Below, in pieces: positions 7,585 through 15,631 of a DNA stretch of 36,994 nucleotides. The translations under genes were made by a program, and so were the position numbers. Under the pieces are notes generated by a model. The model worked only from the letters and a program-made list of their open reading frames with translations. It was not told where the DNA came from and did not search any database. Positions within the stretch are counted from its first letter, which is position 1, and each line of letters starts with the position of its first letter. The stretch comes from a virus, in the IMG/VR virus record IMGVR_UViG_3300006033_000062, positions 1 to 36,994 of that record. One strand, 5' to 3'.

Positions 7585-7622
7585 GCTACGCCAAATGTAG
7601 CCATTGCTACGCCGGATGTAGC
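7585..7622. repeat. Two tandem dyads GCTACGCCrrATGTAGC, 21 bp apart
   Basis: GCTACGCCAAATGTAGC (7585-7601) and GCTACGCCGGATGTAGC (7606-7622) differ at 2 of 17 positions. Each has GCTAC/GTAGC arms around a 7-nt centre. The centre-to-centre distance of 21 bp is two helical turns, so two protein dimers would sit on the same face. They lie in the gap of 158 nt between the integration module and the early operon, the place for an early promoter operator or a recombinase accessory site. I see no clear -35/-10 pair here. Confidence 0.75.
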
Positions 7623-7716
7623 GCCTTCCCCGATGAAGGCGTGAACCGGCGTCAACGGCCAGTACAGGACTGGCCACCGGTCGCGCCCCAATCCCTGAAC
7701 GGGAAGGAGCACGGCA

Positions 7717-8028
7717 ATGGCCTATTCAATGGCAATGTCTGGAGGCTTCGGTGGCACACCGGGCCTCAATTCCGGCGTCGGATTCAATTCGACGCCAACC
7801 CCTGAAATCGCAACGCTGTCACAGCGGCGGTTCCTCAGCGAGATCGAACTCGCCAATCGGTGGGGGATGTCCCCCAAGACGCTCACGCGCTGGCGTGGCA
7901 TGGGTCGGGGCCCTGTCTTCAACAAGTTTTCGAAGAAGGTGGCCTATCCCCTCGATGGCGAGAACGGCGTGCTCGATTTCGAGAAGCGCCACGTCTACGC
8001 CTCGACGTCCGAACGCGTGCCGGTTTGA
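7717..8028 (+). CDS. Excisionase-like HTH DNA-binding protein
   Basis: A 103-aa protein with a flexible Gly/Ser/Thr-rich N-terminus of about 35 residues, then a MerR-type helix-turn-helix, 'FLSEIELANRWGMSPKTLTRWRGMGRGPVFNKF', and a wing 'KKVAYPLDGENGVLDFEKRH'. This fold is shared by phage excisionases and small phage regulators. The start has GGGAAGGAG 8 nt upstream. It is the first gene of the rightward early operon, next to the tandem dyads, so it could be the recombination directionality factor or an early regulator. Confidence 0.78.
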   Translation: MAYSMAMSGGFGGTPGLNSGVGFNSTPTPEIATLSQRRFLSEIELANRWGMSPKTLTRWRGMGRGPVFNKFSKKVAYPLDGENGVLDFEKRHVYASTSERVPV

Positions 8029-8039
8029 GGAGAGCAGCC

Positions 8040-8522
8040 ATGAAAGAACTGACTCTCTACCCGGCCGACCTCGCGAACATGACCGTCGCTCAACTGGCGG
8101 CCGCACCGATCCAAGTTTTTCTGGACTCCGAGCGCAATGTCGACGAGGCCATTGCGTTTCTCAAGCCGCTGCGGGCCAAGCTGGACGCCGCCAAGCTCCA
8201 GCGCTACGGCGAGCAGGCACGCACAGTCCTGCGTGACTCTGGACGCGACTTCGGGACTGCCCACGTCAGCGACGGCGCGCTGCATGTCAAGTACGAACTT
8301 CCCAAGAAGGTGAGCTGGAGCCAGCCCATCCTCAAGGAGATGGCCGAGCGCATCGTGGCCTCGGGCGACAAGGTCGAGGACTACATCGACATCAAGTTGT
8401 CGGTGTCCGAGTCCCGGTACATCAACTGGCCCCCCGCATTGCAGCAGCAGTTCGCTGCCGCCCGCACTGTCGAGGAAGGCAAGCCGACCATCACCCTGAC
8501 GCTTGATGGGGGTGCAGCATGA
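8040..8522 (+). CDS. Conserved phage protein before the Sak4-like gene
   Basis: I do not recognise this 160-aa protein. It is soluble and mostly helical in the first 65 residues, mixed after that, with no cysteine and no clear motif. ATG 8040 follows GAGGAGA; reading further upstream in the same frame runs through the preceding gene and is not real. Its stop overlaps the ATPase start (ATGA), which ties it to the recombination module. A helper of the ATPase/SSB pair is possible from position alone. Confidence 0.7.
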   Translation: MKELTLYPADLANMTVAQLAAAPIQVFLDSERNVDEAIAFLKPLRAKLDAAKLQRYGEQARTVLRDSGRDFGTAHVSDGALHVKYELPKKVSWSQPILKEMAERIVASGDKVEDYIDIKLSVSESRYINWPPALQQQFAAARTVEEGKPTITLTLDGGAA

Positions 8523-9364
8523 AACGGCTCCCCATCGTGTCCGCCATTGAGCGGATGGCTGAGCGCAAGGGCGTGAAGCTGCTGATGCTTGGCAAGTCCG
8601 GTATCGGAAAGACGTCCCGGCTCAAAGACCTTGATCCCGCAACCACGCTGTTTCTTGACTACGAGTCTGGCGATTTAGCTGTCGCTACTTGGCAGGGCGA
8701 CACCATCCGCTTGAAGTCGTGGACGGAAAGCCGCGATCTGTTCGTGTTCCTAGCGGGCCCGGATAAGTCGTTGCCGCCAGAGAGCGCGTTTTCCCAGGCG
8801 CACTACGACCACGTCATCGAGAAGTTTGGGGACGCAGGGCAGCTTGATCGCTACCAGACCTTCTTTCTGGACTCGATCACCCAGTTGGCGCGGCAGTGCT
8901 TTGTGTGGTGCAAGACGCAGCCCGGCGCGGTCAGCGACCGTTCCGGCAAACCCGATCTGCGCGCGGCCTACGGGCTGCTCGGCCAGGAAATGATCGGTGC
9001 GCTGACCCATCTGCAGCATGCCCGGGGCAAAAACGTGGTGTTCGTCGCCATCCTCGACGAGCGGCTCGACGACTTCAACCGAAAGGTGTTCGTGCCACAG
9101 ATCGAAGGCAGCAAGACCAGCCTGGAGCTGCCCGGCATCGTCGACGAAGTCGTGACCCTGGCCGAGATCAAGGCCGAGGACGGTAGTTCTTACCGCGCCT
9201 TCGTCACGCACACCGTCAATCCCTACGGCTTCCCAGCTAAAGACCGCAGCGGTCGTCTCGACCTGCTGGAGCCGCCGCATCTCGGCGCGCTGATCGCCAA
9301 GTGCGCGGGCTCTCTCCCTGTACCCAGCGCTGCCACCCAGAACACCACCGAATCCAAGGAGTAA
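8519..9364 (+). CDS. Sak4-like RecA-fold ATPase, phage recombination protein
   Basis: This 281-aa P-loop protein has Walker A GKSGIGKT (25-32), 'LFLDYESGD' just after it, and Walker B 'YQTFFLDSIT' with D118. This is the compact AAA_24/Sak4 layout of a single RecA-like domain without LexA- or DNA-repair extensions. Sak4 proteins are phage single-strand annealing or RecA-like recombinases that usually work with a phage SSB, and a likely SSB follows directly. The start overlaps the previous gene (ATGA). The C-terminal 20 residues are low-complexity S/T/N-rich. Annotation simply as 'phage nucleotide-binding protein' would also fit. Confidence 0.82.
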   Translation: MKRLPIVSAIERMAERKGVKLLMLGKSGIGKTSRLKDLDPATTLFLDYESGDLAVATWQGDTIRLKSWTESRDLFVFLAGPDKSLPPESAFSQAHYDHVIEKFGDAGQLDRYQTFFLDSITQLARQCFVWCKTQPGAVSDRSGKPDLRAAYGLLGQEMIGALTHLQHARGKNVVFVAILDERLDDFNRKVFVPQIEGSKTSLELPGIVDEVVTLAEIKAEDGSSYRAFVTHTVNPYGFPAKDRSGRLDLLEPPHLGALIAKCAGSLPVPSAATQNTTESKE

Positions 9365-9369
9365 TCGCC

Positions 9370-9999
9370 ATGTCTTCCAACTATTTTGATTTCCAGGATG
9401 CCGACCCCCAACAGTCCGGCTTCGACCCGATTCCCAAGGGCGTCATTGCACCGATGCGCATGACCTTGAAGCCGGGGGGCTATGACGATCAAAGCCAGGA
9501 CTGGACGGGCGGCTTTGCCACCCAGTCTTTCGACACTGGTGCGGTCTACCTTGCTGCCGAGTTTGTTGTCACCGGCGGTGAGTACGCGAAGCGCAAGCTG
9601 TGGTCGAACATCGGGCTGCATTCCCCCAAGGGGCCGACCTGGGGCCAGATGGGACGCAGCTTCATCCGCGCTGCGCTCAACAGCGCCCGCAACGTCCACC
9701 CGCAGGACAACAGTCCGCAGGCCGCCGCCGCGCGTCGCATCACGGGTTTTCACGAACTCGATGGTCTGGAGTTCCTTGCCCGCGTGGACATCGAGAAGGA
9801 CAGCAAGGGCCAAGACCGCAACGTGGTCAAGGTCGCAGTCGAGCCCGACCACCCGGATTACGCCAAGTTGATGGGTGTCCCTGCCAAGGCGAATCCTGGT
9901 GGTGGCACCTCCGGCGCTCCGGCCCAACCCGCACCGGCGTTTCAAGCGCCAGCCCCGCAACGCGCACCAGTGACGGGCAAACCGTCCTGGGCTCAATAA
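9370..9999 (+). CDS. Probable phage single-stranded DNA-binding protein
   Basis: This 209-aa protein has a beta-rich core (about residues 30-160, with 'GAVYLAAEFVVTGGEYAKRKLWSNIGL' and 'LEFLARVDIEKDSKGQDRN') and a disordered tail rich in Pro, Ala and Gln (about 175-209). Such a core with a low-complexity tail, placed directly behind a Sak4-like ATPase, matches phage SSB/DUF669-type proteins. The tail lacks the acidic DDxPF tip of bacterial SSBs and ends PSWAQ. It should coat ssDNA for recombination or replication. The family assignment rests on layout and neighbours. Confidence 0.65.
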   Translation: MSSNYFDFQDADPQQSGFDPIPKGVIAPMRMTLKPGGYDDQSQDWTGGFATQSFDTGAVYLAAEFVVTGGEYAKRKLWSNIGLHSPKGPTWGQMGRSFIRAALNSARNVHPQDNSPQAAAARRITGFHELDGLEFLARVDIEKDSKGQDRNVVKVAVEPDHPDYAKLMGVPAKANPGGGTSGAPAQPAPAFQAPAPQRAPVTGKPSWAQ

Positions 10000-10009
10000 G
10001 GAGGCTGCC

Positions 10010-10864
10010 ATGACTGCAACTCTTCACACAGCCAGCCACTACGGCATCGTCCGCTTTGACGACCTCGAATGCGAAGCGGTCGTGCTCACCACCGGTGAGC
10101 GCGGCTACGTCCGCAAGGAACTTGCCAAGCTGCTCGGTTTCCACGAGTCGCACAAGGGTGGCCGTTTCGCCCGATTTCTGGCCGAAATCGCACCTAACTC
10201 ATTGTCACTATTGGAGAAAACGTCAGGGCCGATTTTGCTGCCATCGGGCCGTCAAACGCAGTTCTTCCCGGCAGGGATCATTGCCGATGTGGCTTCTGCC
10301 GTGGTGAATGCGGCCATCACTGGCTCTCTGCATCGTGCCCGCCAGGGCATCGTCGGCAACTGCCTGACCATCATGCGTTCGCTGGCCACCACCGGCGAAG
10401 TCGCGTTGATCGACGAAGCAACCGGTTTCCAGCATCACCGCGCACCCGACGCATTGCAGGAGTTGATCTCCAAGTTGCTGCGTCAGTCCAGTTCGTCGTG
10501 GGAGCGTCGTTTCCACCCGGACTACTACCGCGCGCTCTATCGCCTGTTCAACTGGCGCTACCAGGGGCACGAGCAGAACCCGCCGCACGTCATCGGCCAG
10601 ATCACGCTGCGCTGGGTCTATGGCCCGGTGTTGCCGGAAGAGCTGCTGGGCGAGATTCGCAACCGCAAGGGTATCTCGCAAAAGCACCACCAATGGCTGT
10701 CCGAGCAGGGCCTTGCGCATCTGGAGTCCCAGATTCACGCGGTCACCGCCATCGCGCGCAGTTCGATGAGCTATCCCGATTTCAAGCGCCGTTGTGAGGC
10801 GGCCTTCGCTGGCGCAGCCCTGCAGATGGGGCTACTGCTCGATGACCTTGAGGAGGATGCGTGA
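10010..10864 (+). CDS. P63C domain protein
   Basis: This 284-aa protein ends with a P63C-type domain (about residues 165-250): 'RRFHPDYYRALYRLFNWRY' leads, followed by 'TLRWVYGPVLPEELLGEIRNR' and 'QKHHQWLSEQGLAHLESQI'. The N-terminal half has a small domain ('RGYVRKELAKLLGFHESHKGGRFARFL') like phage antirepressor-type DNA-binding modules. P63C proteins are frequent in prophages and their function is unresolved; an antirepressor or host-takeover role is often suggested from such N-termini. AAGGAGG precedes the ATG, and the stop overlaps the next GTG. Confidence 0.82.
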   Translation: MTATLHTASHYGIVRFDDLECEAVVLTTGERGYVRKELAKLLGFHESHKGGRFARFLAEIAPNSLSLLEKTSGPILLPSGRQTQFFPAGIIADVASAVVNAAITGSLHRARQGIVGNCLTIMRSLATTGEVALIDEATGFQHHRAPDALQELISKLLRQSSSSWERRFHPDYYRALYRLFNWRYQGHEQNPPHVIGQITLRWVYGPVLPEELLGEIRNRKGISQKHHQWLSEQGLAHLESQIHAVTAIARSSMSYPDFKRRCEAAFAGAALQMGLLLDDLEEDA

Positions 10865-11349
10865 AATGCTGGGTCTGCAAACGACAGGCCCGGGGCTACG
10901 GCCACACCGACAACCGCCACGGTGTGGGCGATCCCCGGCGCTACCCCATCGATTGGGTGTTCTGCTCGCAGCGCTGCCAGAACGCGTTCCACGCGATGTA
11001 TGGCAACTGGCAGCGCGTCAAGGAAGGTCGCATCGACAAGTCGGAGGTCGCCATGATCGATCCGTCTGATATCGAACTGGCCGCGATGCGCCAGTGCCTC
11101 AAGGCCTTCGGCGAGGCAGCAGGCGAGATCGGCTTTACGAAGGCGCTGGGGGACTACACCGAAGCCGAGGCCCTGCGGGTGATCGACGCCATCGTCACCT
11201 GCTGGTCGGACGCGATGGTGGTCCACCACGAGTCCTCCAAGTTTCCGCCTGTACGGGGCTTGCCGCCCACGCCCGATCCGATGGCCAACCCGTTCGCCGA
11301 TCTGGAGGACGACCTGCCTTGGGAAGAGCCGAAGGGAGGCAAGTCGTGA
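10861..11349 (+). CDS. Zinc-finger phage protein (DUF6511-like)
   Basis: This 162-aa protein starts with GTG overlapping the previous stop (GTGA). The first 40 residues form a treble-clef-like zinc site: C3-W-V-C6 and 'WVFCSQRCQNAFHAMY'. The rest is helical ('LAAMRQCLKAFGEAAGEIGFTKALGDYTEAEALRVIDAIVTCW') with an acidic tail. I recall this layout as DUF6511 in phage replication operons. It sits between P63C and the Cas4-like nuclease genes, overlapping both, so it is expressed with the DNA-processing proteins. Function unknown. Confidence 0.75.
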   Translation: MKCWVCKRQARGYGHTDNRHGVGDPRRYPIDWVFCSQRCQNAFHAMYGNWQRVKEGRIDKSEVAMIDPSDIELAAMRQCLKAFGEAAGEIGFTKALGDYTEAEALRVIDAIVTCWSDAMVVHHESSKFPPVRGLPPTPDPMANPFADLEDDLPWEEPKGGKS

Positions 11350-12080
11350 TCGACTTCAACTCATCTTCGAGCATCACGGGCCAGTTCGCCGCCTTGGTCG
11401 ACGCCGGGTTGCAACAGTCCCGCGCCCGACAGTCCGAGCGCCAGTACCTCGGGGCCTCGCGCCTCGGGGTGGCCTGCGAGCGCGCTCTGCAGTTCGAATA
11501 CGCCAAGGCCCCCATCGATCACGGGCGCGACATCCCGGGCCGGATGCTGCGCATCTTCGAGCGCGGCCACGTCATGGAGGACTGCATGGTCGCTTGGCTG
11601 CGGGACGCGGGTTTCGACCTGCGCACCCGCAAGGCCGACGGCGAGCAGTTTGGCTTCTCGGTGGCCGATGGTCGCCTGCAGGGTCACGTCGACGGCGTCA
11701 TCGTCGCGGGCCCGGAGGGCTTCGCTTATCCCGCGCTCTGGGAGTGCAAGTGCCTGGGAAACAAGTCCTGGAGCGACCTGGAGAAAAAGGGGCTGGCCAT
11801 CTCCAAGCCCATCTACGCCGCGCAGGTGGCGATTTACCAAGCCTATCTCGAACTGCACGAGTACCCGGCGATCTTAACGGCCATCAACGCCGACTCGATG
11901 GAGATCTACACCGAGCTCGTGCCCTTTGACGCGGCGCTGGCCCAGCGCATGTCGGATCGGGCGGTGAAGGTCATTACGGCGACCGAGGCGGGCGAACTCC
12001 TGCCGCGAGCCTTCAATGACCCGACCCACTTCGAGTGCCGGATGTGCGCGTGGCAAGACCGCTGCTGGAGGACGCAATGA
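11346..12080 (+). CDS. Cas4/RecB-like PD-(D/E)XK nuclease with Fe-S cysteines
   Basis: In this 244-aa protein the nuclease core reads: D116 in 'GHVDGVIV', E133 and K135 in 'LWECKCLG', then Q160-V-A-I-Y164, the RecB-family QxxxY motif. One cysteine near the N-terminus (C44, 'GVACERALQF') and three near the C-terminus (C231, C234, C240, 'ECRMCAWQDRC') match the split 4Fe-4S pattern of Cas4 and AddB. It should be a DNA exonuclease that makes single-stranded ends for the Sak4-like protein. There are no cas genes or CRISPR repeats nearby, so this is a phage recombination enzyme. The start is GTG 11346 inside GTGA; the open frame upstream is shadow. Confidence 0.85.
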   Translation: MIDFNSSSSITGQFAALVDAGLQQSRARQSERQYLGASRLGVACERALQFEYAKAPIDHGRDIPGRMLRIFERGHVMEDCMVAWLRDAGFDLRTRKADGEQFGFSVADGRLQGHVDGVIVAGPEGFAYPALWECKCLGNKSWSDLEKKGLAISKPIYAAQVAIYQAYLELHEYPAILTAINADSMEIYTELVPFDAALAQRMSDRAVKVITATEAGELLPRAFNDPTHFECRMCAWQDRCWRTQ

Positions 12081-12289
12081 ACCATACCCAATCAAGAGCA
12101 CCTGCGGTGGAGCCAATGGTGGGTGCGCATCAAGCCGCTCGCCTCATGAATCTTCCGCCGTACTACTTCACCAAACCACGGTGTCGCGTCTCGAAGCGCA
12201 TTCCGCACTACCGCGTCGGTCAGATGGTTCGCTTCCGAATGTCGGAGCTCGCGGCATGGGCGGCTACACAAGGAGGCGCGCATGAGTGA
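12077..12289 (+). CDS. Small excisionase/MerR-type HTH protein
   Basis: A 70-aa protein with an excisionase-like winged helix: 'GAHQAARLMNLPPYYFTKPRCRVSKRIPHYRVGQMVRFRMSELAAW'. The ATG overlaps the nuclease stop (ATGA). Upstream in-frame codons belong to the nuclease region in another frame. The spacing to the primase-helicase gene suggests a replication or early regulatory role, but this fold is too general to decide between excisionase and regulator. Confidence 0.75.
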   Translation: MNHTQSRAPAVEPMVGAHQAARLMNLPPYYFTKPRCRVSKRIPHYRVGQMVRFRMSELAAWAATQGGAHE

Positions 12290-12338
12290 ATACCGTGTCC
12301 GCATCGCCGACGTAATCGGAGGTGTCGCCGATGCTTGA
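12282..12338 (+). CDS. Possible 18-aa coupling/leader ORF
   Basis: ATG 12282 stands 5-6 nt after a perfect AGGAGG, overlaps the end of the HTH gene, and runs to TGA 12338, which lies inside the first codons of the primase-helicase gene. The peptide starts MSEYRVRIADVIGG and has no known relatives that I recall. Such an arrangement can carry ribosomes across to the next start. Translation is inferred from the ribosome-binding site only. Confidence 0.4.
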   Translation: MSEYRVRIADVIGGVADA

Positions 12339-14619
12339 CTTCAACGACACCCAACCATCTATCGAGCCCAGGCGCATCCTCAATGACAGCGAACGCGAGG
12401 AGCTTCGCTGCGAACTGATTGCCCGCCTGGAGTCGGTGCTGACCACGATGTTCCCGGCAGGCAAGAAGCGTCGAGGCAAGTTCCTCATAGGCGACGTGCT
12501 GGGCAGCCCTGGCGACAGCCTCGAGGTCGTGCTCGATGGCGAGAAGGCCGGACTTTGGACGGATCGCGCCACGGGCGATGGCGGCGACATTTTTGCGCTG
12601 ATCGCCGAACATTTGGCGCTAGACATCCACACCGATTTCAATCGTGTGCTGGATGCGGCTGCTGACTTGCTGGGCCGTTCGCGGAAAGTGGAAGTGCGCA
12701 AGGGCAAGTCGCTGCCCCCGATCGATGAACTCGGCCCGGCCACCGCCAAGTGGGACTACCTTGACGCAGCGGGTCATCTCATCGCCGTGGTGTACCGGTA
12801 TGACCCACCTGGGCAGAAAAAGCAGTTCCGGCCCTGGGATGCCAAGCGGCGAAAGATGGCACCGCCCGACCCGCGTCCGCTGTACAACCAGCCAGGGATG
12901 GCAAGCGCCGCGCAGGTGGTACTGGCCGAGGGCGAGAAATGCGCGCAGGCCTTGAACGACACCGGCGTGGTGGCCACTACGGCAATGCACGGCGCGAACG
13001 CGCCCGTGGACAAGACCGACTGGTCGCCGCTGGCGGGCAAGGCTGTACTGATTTGGCCCGACCGCGACAAGCCGGGCTGGGATTACGCCACCCAGGCAGC
13101 GCAGGCCATCCTGTCAGCGGGTGCCAAGTCCTGCCACGTTTTGTACCCGCCCGAGGATGCCGCCGAGGGCTGGGATGCTGCAGACGCCATCGCGGAAGGG
13201 TTCGATGTATCGACCTTTCTCAGCCACGGCCCGCGCTTGCAGATGCACGATGTCACCGACGATGCAGAGCCGGTCGTCAGCAGCGATGAGTCTGTGTGGG
13301 GCACAGAGGATGCGCTGGCGCTGGCTTTCACCCGACGCTACCACCGTGACTGGCGCTACGTGGCGACGTGGGGGCGCTGGCTGGTGTGGGACGGAACCTG
13401 TTGGCGTACCGAGGACACGCTGGCGGCCACCGACCTGATCCGCAGCGTCTGCCGCCACGCTGCCTTGCGTGCCGACAACCCCAAGATCGCCGCCAAACTC
13501 GCCAGCTCCAGCACGGTCGGTGGCGTGGAGCGACTGGCGCGGGCAGACCGCAGGCACGCCGCCACCACCGAGGAGTGGGATGCCGATCCGTGGCTGCTCA
13601 ACACCCCTGGTGGAGTGGTCGATCTCAAGACAGGTCGCAAGCGCGCGAACGACCGCGCCGACCGGATGACCAAGATCACGACGGCCACGCCGGGTGGCGA
13701 ATGCCCGCAATGGACGGCATTCCTTTCCGACGTCACCGGTGGCGATGGCGATCTGCAGGCCTACCTGCAGCGGATGGTCGGCTATTGCCTGACCGGCGTG
13801 ACGAACGCCCACGCACTGTTCTTCCTGTACGGCACCGGTGCCAACGGCAAGAGCGTCTTCGCCAACGTGATCAGCACCATCCTCGGCGACTACGCCGCCA
13901 CTGCATCGATGGACACCTTTGTCGAAACGCGAGGCGACCGCCATCCGACCGATCTGGCAGGCCTGCGCGGCGCGCGGTTCGTGACGGCCATTGAGACTGA
14001 GCAGGGACGGCGTTTGAACGAGTCCAAGGTCAAGGCCATCACCGGCGGCGACAAGATTTCCGCTCGCTTCATGCGCCAGGACTTCTTCGAGTACACGCCG
14101 CAGTTCAAGCCGGTGATCGTGGGCAACCACAAGCCCGCCATCCGCAACATCGACGAGGCGATGAAGCGGCGCATGCACATGATCCCCTTCACCGTGACGA
14201 TCCCGCCCGAACGACGCGATGGTCGCTTGACCGAAAAGCTGCTCGCCGAGCGTGATGGGATTCTGGCGTGGGCCGTGACCGGGTGTCTTGCGTGGCAGCG
14301 TGAAGGACTCAAACCGCCAGCCAGCGTGGTGTCGGCAACTGAGGAGTACTTCGAGTCCGAGGACGCCCTGGGCCGGTGGCTCGATGAGCGTTGTGTGCGC
14401 ACCGCAAACGCCAAGTCGTTGACGGCCGAGCTGTTCACCGACTGGAAGCAATGGGCAGAAACGTCGGGCGAATTCATCGGTTCGCAGCGACGGTTTTCCG
14501 ATCTTCTCATCACGCGGGGACTGGAGAAGTGGCGCAACAGCGTGGGTGTACGCGGATTCCAAGGAATCGGCCTCAAACACCCGCCCATGCCCGCTTACAC
14601 CCCCTACGCGGACAACTGA
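12331..14619 (+). CDS. Phage/plasmid primase-helicase (Toprim + SF3 helicase, P4 type)
   Basis: This 762-aa protein combines primase and helicase. Residues about 30-110 resemble an N-terminal primase zinc/CHC2-like region without the cysteines. A Toprim-like domain follows, with E200 in 'VVLAEGEKCAQAL' and D244-R-D246 in 'LIWPDRDKPG'. The C-terminal half is a P4-type SF3 helicase with D5 N-terminal region: Walker A GTGANGKS (501-508), then 'FVTAIETEQG' and 'FKPVIVGNHKPAIRNIDEAMKRR' (sensor Asn and arginine finger). It should prime and unwind phage DNA. ATG 12331 has GGAGG at ideal distance; the in-frame GTG 12322 overlaps that site and is not the start. Confidence 0.92.
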   Translation: MLDFNDTQPSIEPRRILNDSEREELRCELIARLESVLTTMFPAGKKRRGKFLIGDVLGSPGDSLEVVLDGEKAGLWTDRATGDGGDIFALIAEHLALDIHTDFNRVLDAAADLLGRSRKVEVRKGKSLPPIDELGPATAKWDYLDAAGHLIAVVYRYDPPGQKKQFRPWDAKRRKMAPPDPRPLYNQPGMASAAQVVLAEGEKCAQALNDTGVVATTAMHGANAPVDKTDWSPLAGKAVLIWPDRDKPGWDYATQAAQAILSAGAKSCHVLYPPEDAAEGWDAADAIAEGFDVSTFLSHGPRLQMHDVTDDAEPVVSSDESVWGTEDALALAFTRRYHRDWRYVATWGRWLVWDGTCWRTEDTLAATDLIRSVCRHAALRADNPKIAAKLASSSTVGGVERLARADRRHAATTEEWDADPWLLNTPGGVVDLKTGRKRANDRADRMTKITTATPGGECPQWTAFLSDVTGGDGDLQAYLQRMVGYCLTGVTNAHALFFLYGTGANGKSVFANVISTILGDYAATASMDTFVETRGDRHPTDLAGLRGARFVTAIETEQGRRLNESKVKAITGGDKISARFMRQDFFEYTPQFKPVIVGNHKPAIRNIDEAMKRRMHMIPFTVTIPPERRDGRLTEKLLAERDGILAWAVTGCLAWQREGLKPPASVVSATEEYFESEDALGRWLDERCVRTANAKSLTAELFTDWKQWAETSGEFIGSQRRFSDLLITRGLEKWRNSVGVRGFQGIGLKHPPMPAYTPYADN

Positions 14620-14673
14620 GCCACATGAAAACCACGCTGCCTGACGCATCCGACGTTCTTGCACGTAACTCTC

Positions 14674-14696
14674 TATACGCGTGCGCGTGTGCGCGC
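14674..14696. other. 23-nt alternating pyrimidine-purine tract
   Basis: From 14674 to 14696 every base alternates pyrimidine and purine, mostly CG and TG steps (core CGCGTGCGCGTGTGCGCGC). It lies in the 141-nt gap between the primase-helicase and the resolvase genes, which otherwise holds only the ribosome-binding site of the resolvase. Such tracts can adopt left-handed Z-DNA under negative supercoiling. A function here is not shown. Confidence 0.6.
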
Positions 14697-14760
14697 CTCA
14701 CAGGAAGTTTCGTCGAGCTGTGTCCGATGCGTCAGTCCAGCCGAATCAAGGACTGACACC

Positions 14761-15237
14761 ATGACCATCACAATCCTCGCCCTCGATCTGGGCACTACCA
14801 CTGGCTGGGCGCTGCGCGGCAGCGACGGCCACATCACCAGCGGCTCCGAAAGCTTCCGACCGCAGCGTTTCGAAGGCGGTGGAATGCGCTTCCTCCGCTT
14901 CAAGCGCTGGCTCACCGAGATCAAGCAATCCAGCGACGGCATCGACTGTCTGCATTTCGAGGAAGTTCGCCGCCACGTTTCCACGGATGCGGCCCACGCC
15001 TACGGAGGGTTCCTAGCCACGCTCACGGCGTGGTGCGAGCACCACCAGATCCCTTATCAGGGCGTGCCCGTAGGCACGATCAAGAAGCACGCCACCGGGA
15101 AGGGCAACGCCAGCAAGGACGAGATGTTGGCGTCCGCCCGTGCCCGTGGTCACACACCAGTCGATGACAACGAGGCCGACGCGCTGGCCCTGCTGTCCTG
15201 GGCTGTTCACCACCACGACGTTGGACAGGAGGTGTGA
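14761..15237 (+). CDS. RuvC-like Holliday junction resolvase
   Basis: A 158-aa RNase H-fold protein with RuvC-type acidic residues: D9 in 'ILALDLGTTTGWAL', E67/E68 in 'LHFEEVRRH', and D135/D136 plus D140 in 'PVDDNEADALALL'. 'KKHATGKGNASKDEML' is the usual RuvC loop. It should cleave Holliday junctions or branched DNA before packaging. ATG 14761 follows AAGGACTGACACC; the longer upstream frame has no support. A Sak4-like protein, Cas4-like nuclease and resolvase in one operon form a complete phage recombination set. Confidence 0.88.
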   Translation: MTITILALDLGTTTGWALRGSDGHITSGSESFRPQRFEGGGMRFLRFKRWLTEIKQSSDGIDCLHFEEVRRHVSTDAAHAYGGFLATLTAWCEHHQIPYQGVPVGTIKKHATGKGNASKDEMLASARARGHTPVDDNEADALALLSWAVHHHDVGQEV

Positions 15238-15238
15238 C

Positions 15239-15631
15239 GTGCGCAGCCCTTGGACGATTGAGGACGTGGCTGCGCGCTTTGAGGACGCAGCCACCACTGG
15301 ACGACGTCTGCCACCTGTGCGTGTGCAGGGCTACTTCAACTGCTGGCCAGCCATTGTGCGCAGGGAGTGGGAGACGTTCGCTGCGGACGAAAAGGTCTAC
15401 CGGCCTTACCCCCCGAGCCCCGAGGACATCGACCGGATGCTGGAGACGATGAAGTGGGTGCAATGGCTGGAGGTCGAGCAGCGCCACCTCGTGTGGATGC
15501 GAGCCAAGCGCTACGGCTGGCGGGACATCACGATCCGCTTCGCCTGCGACCGCACCACGGCGTGGCGACGCTGGCAGAAGGCCTTGCAGACGGTGGCAGA
15601 CCAGCTCAATGGCTGCGTCGTCGCGGGGTAG
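15239..15631 (+). CDS. DUF6362-like phage protein
   Basis: This 130-aa basic protein begins at GTG 15239 just after the resolvase stop, with AGGAGG upstream. It contains 'PWTIEDVAARFEDAATTGRRLPPVR', a conserved 'YFNCWPAIVR' and a helix-turn-helix-like end: 'MRAKRYGWRDITIRFACDRTTAWRRWQKAL'. This fits the DUF6362 family of phage proteins. The HTH suggests DNA binding, perhaps late gene control, since it is the last gene of the early operon and precedes the regulatory gap. Confidence 0.72.
   Translation: MRSPWTIEDVAARFEDAATTGRRLPPVRVQGYFNCWPAIVRREWETFAADEKVYRPYPPSPEDIDRMLETMKWVQWLEVEQRHLVWMRAKRYGWRDITIRFACDRTTAWRRWQKALQTVADQLNGCVVAG

Noticed and set aside
11346-12080. CRISPR-associated Cas4
   Set aside because: No CRISPR array or other cas genes are visible; the gene sits in a phage recombination operon.
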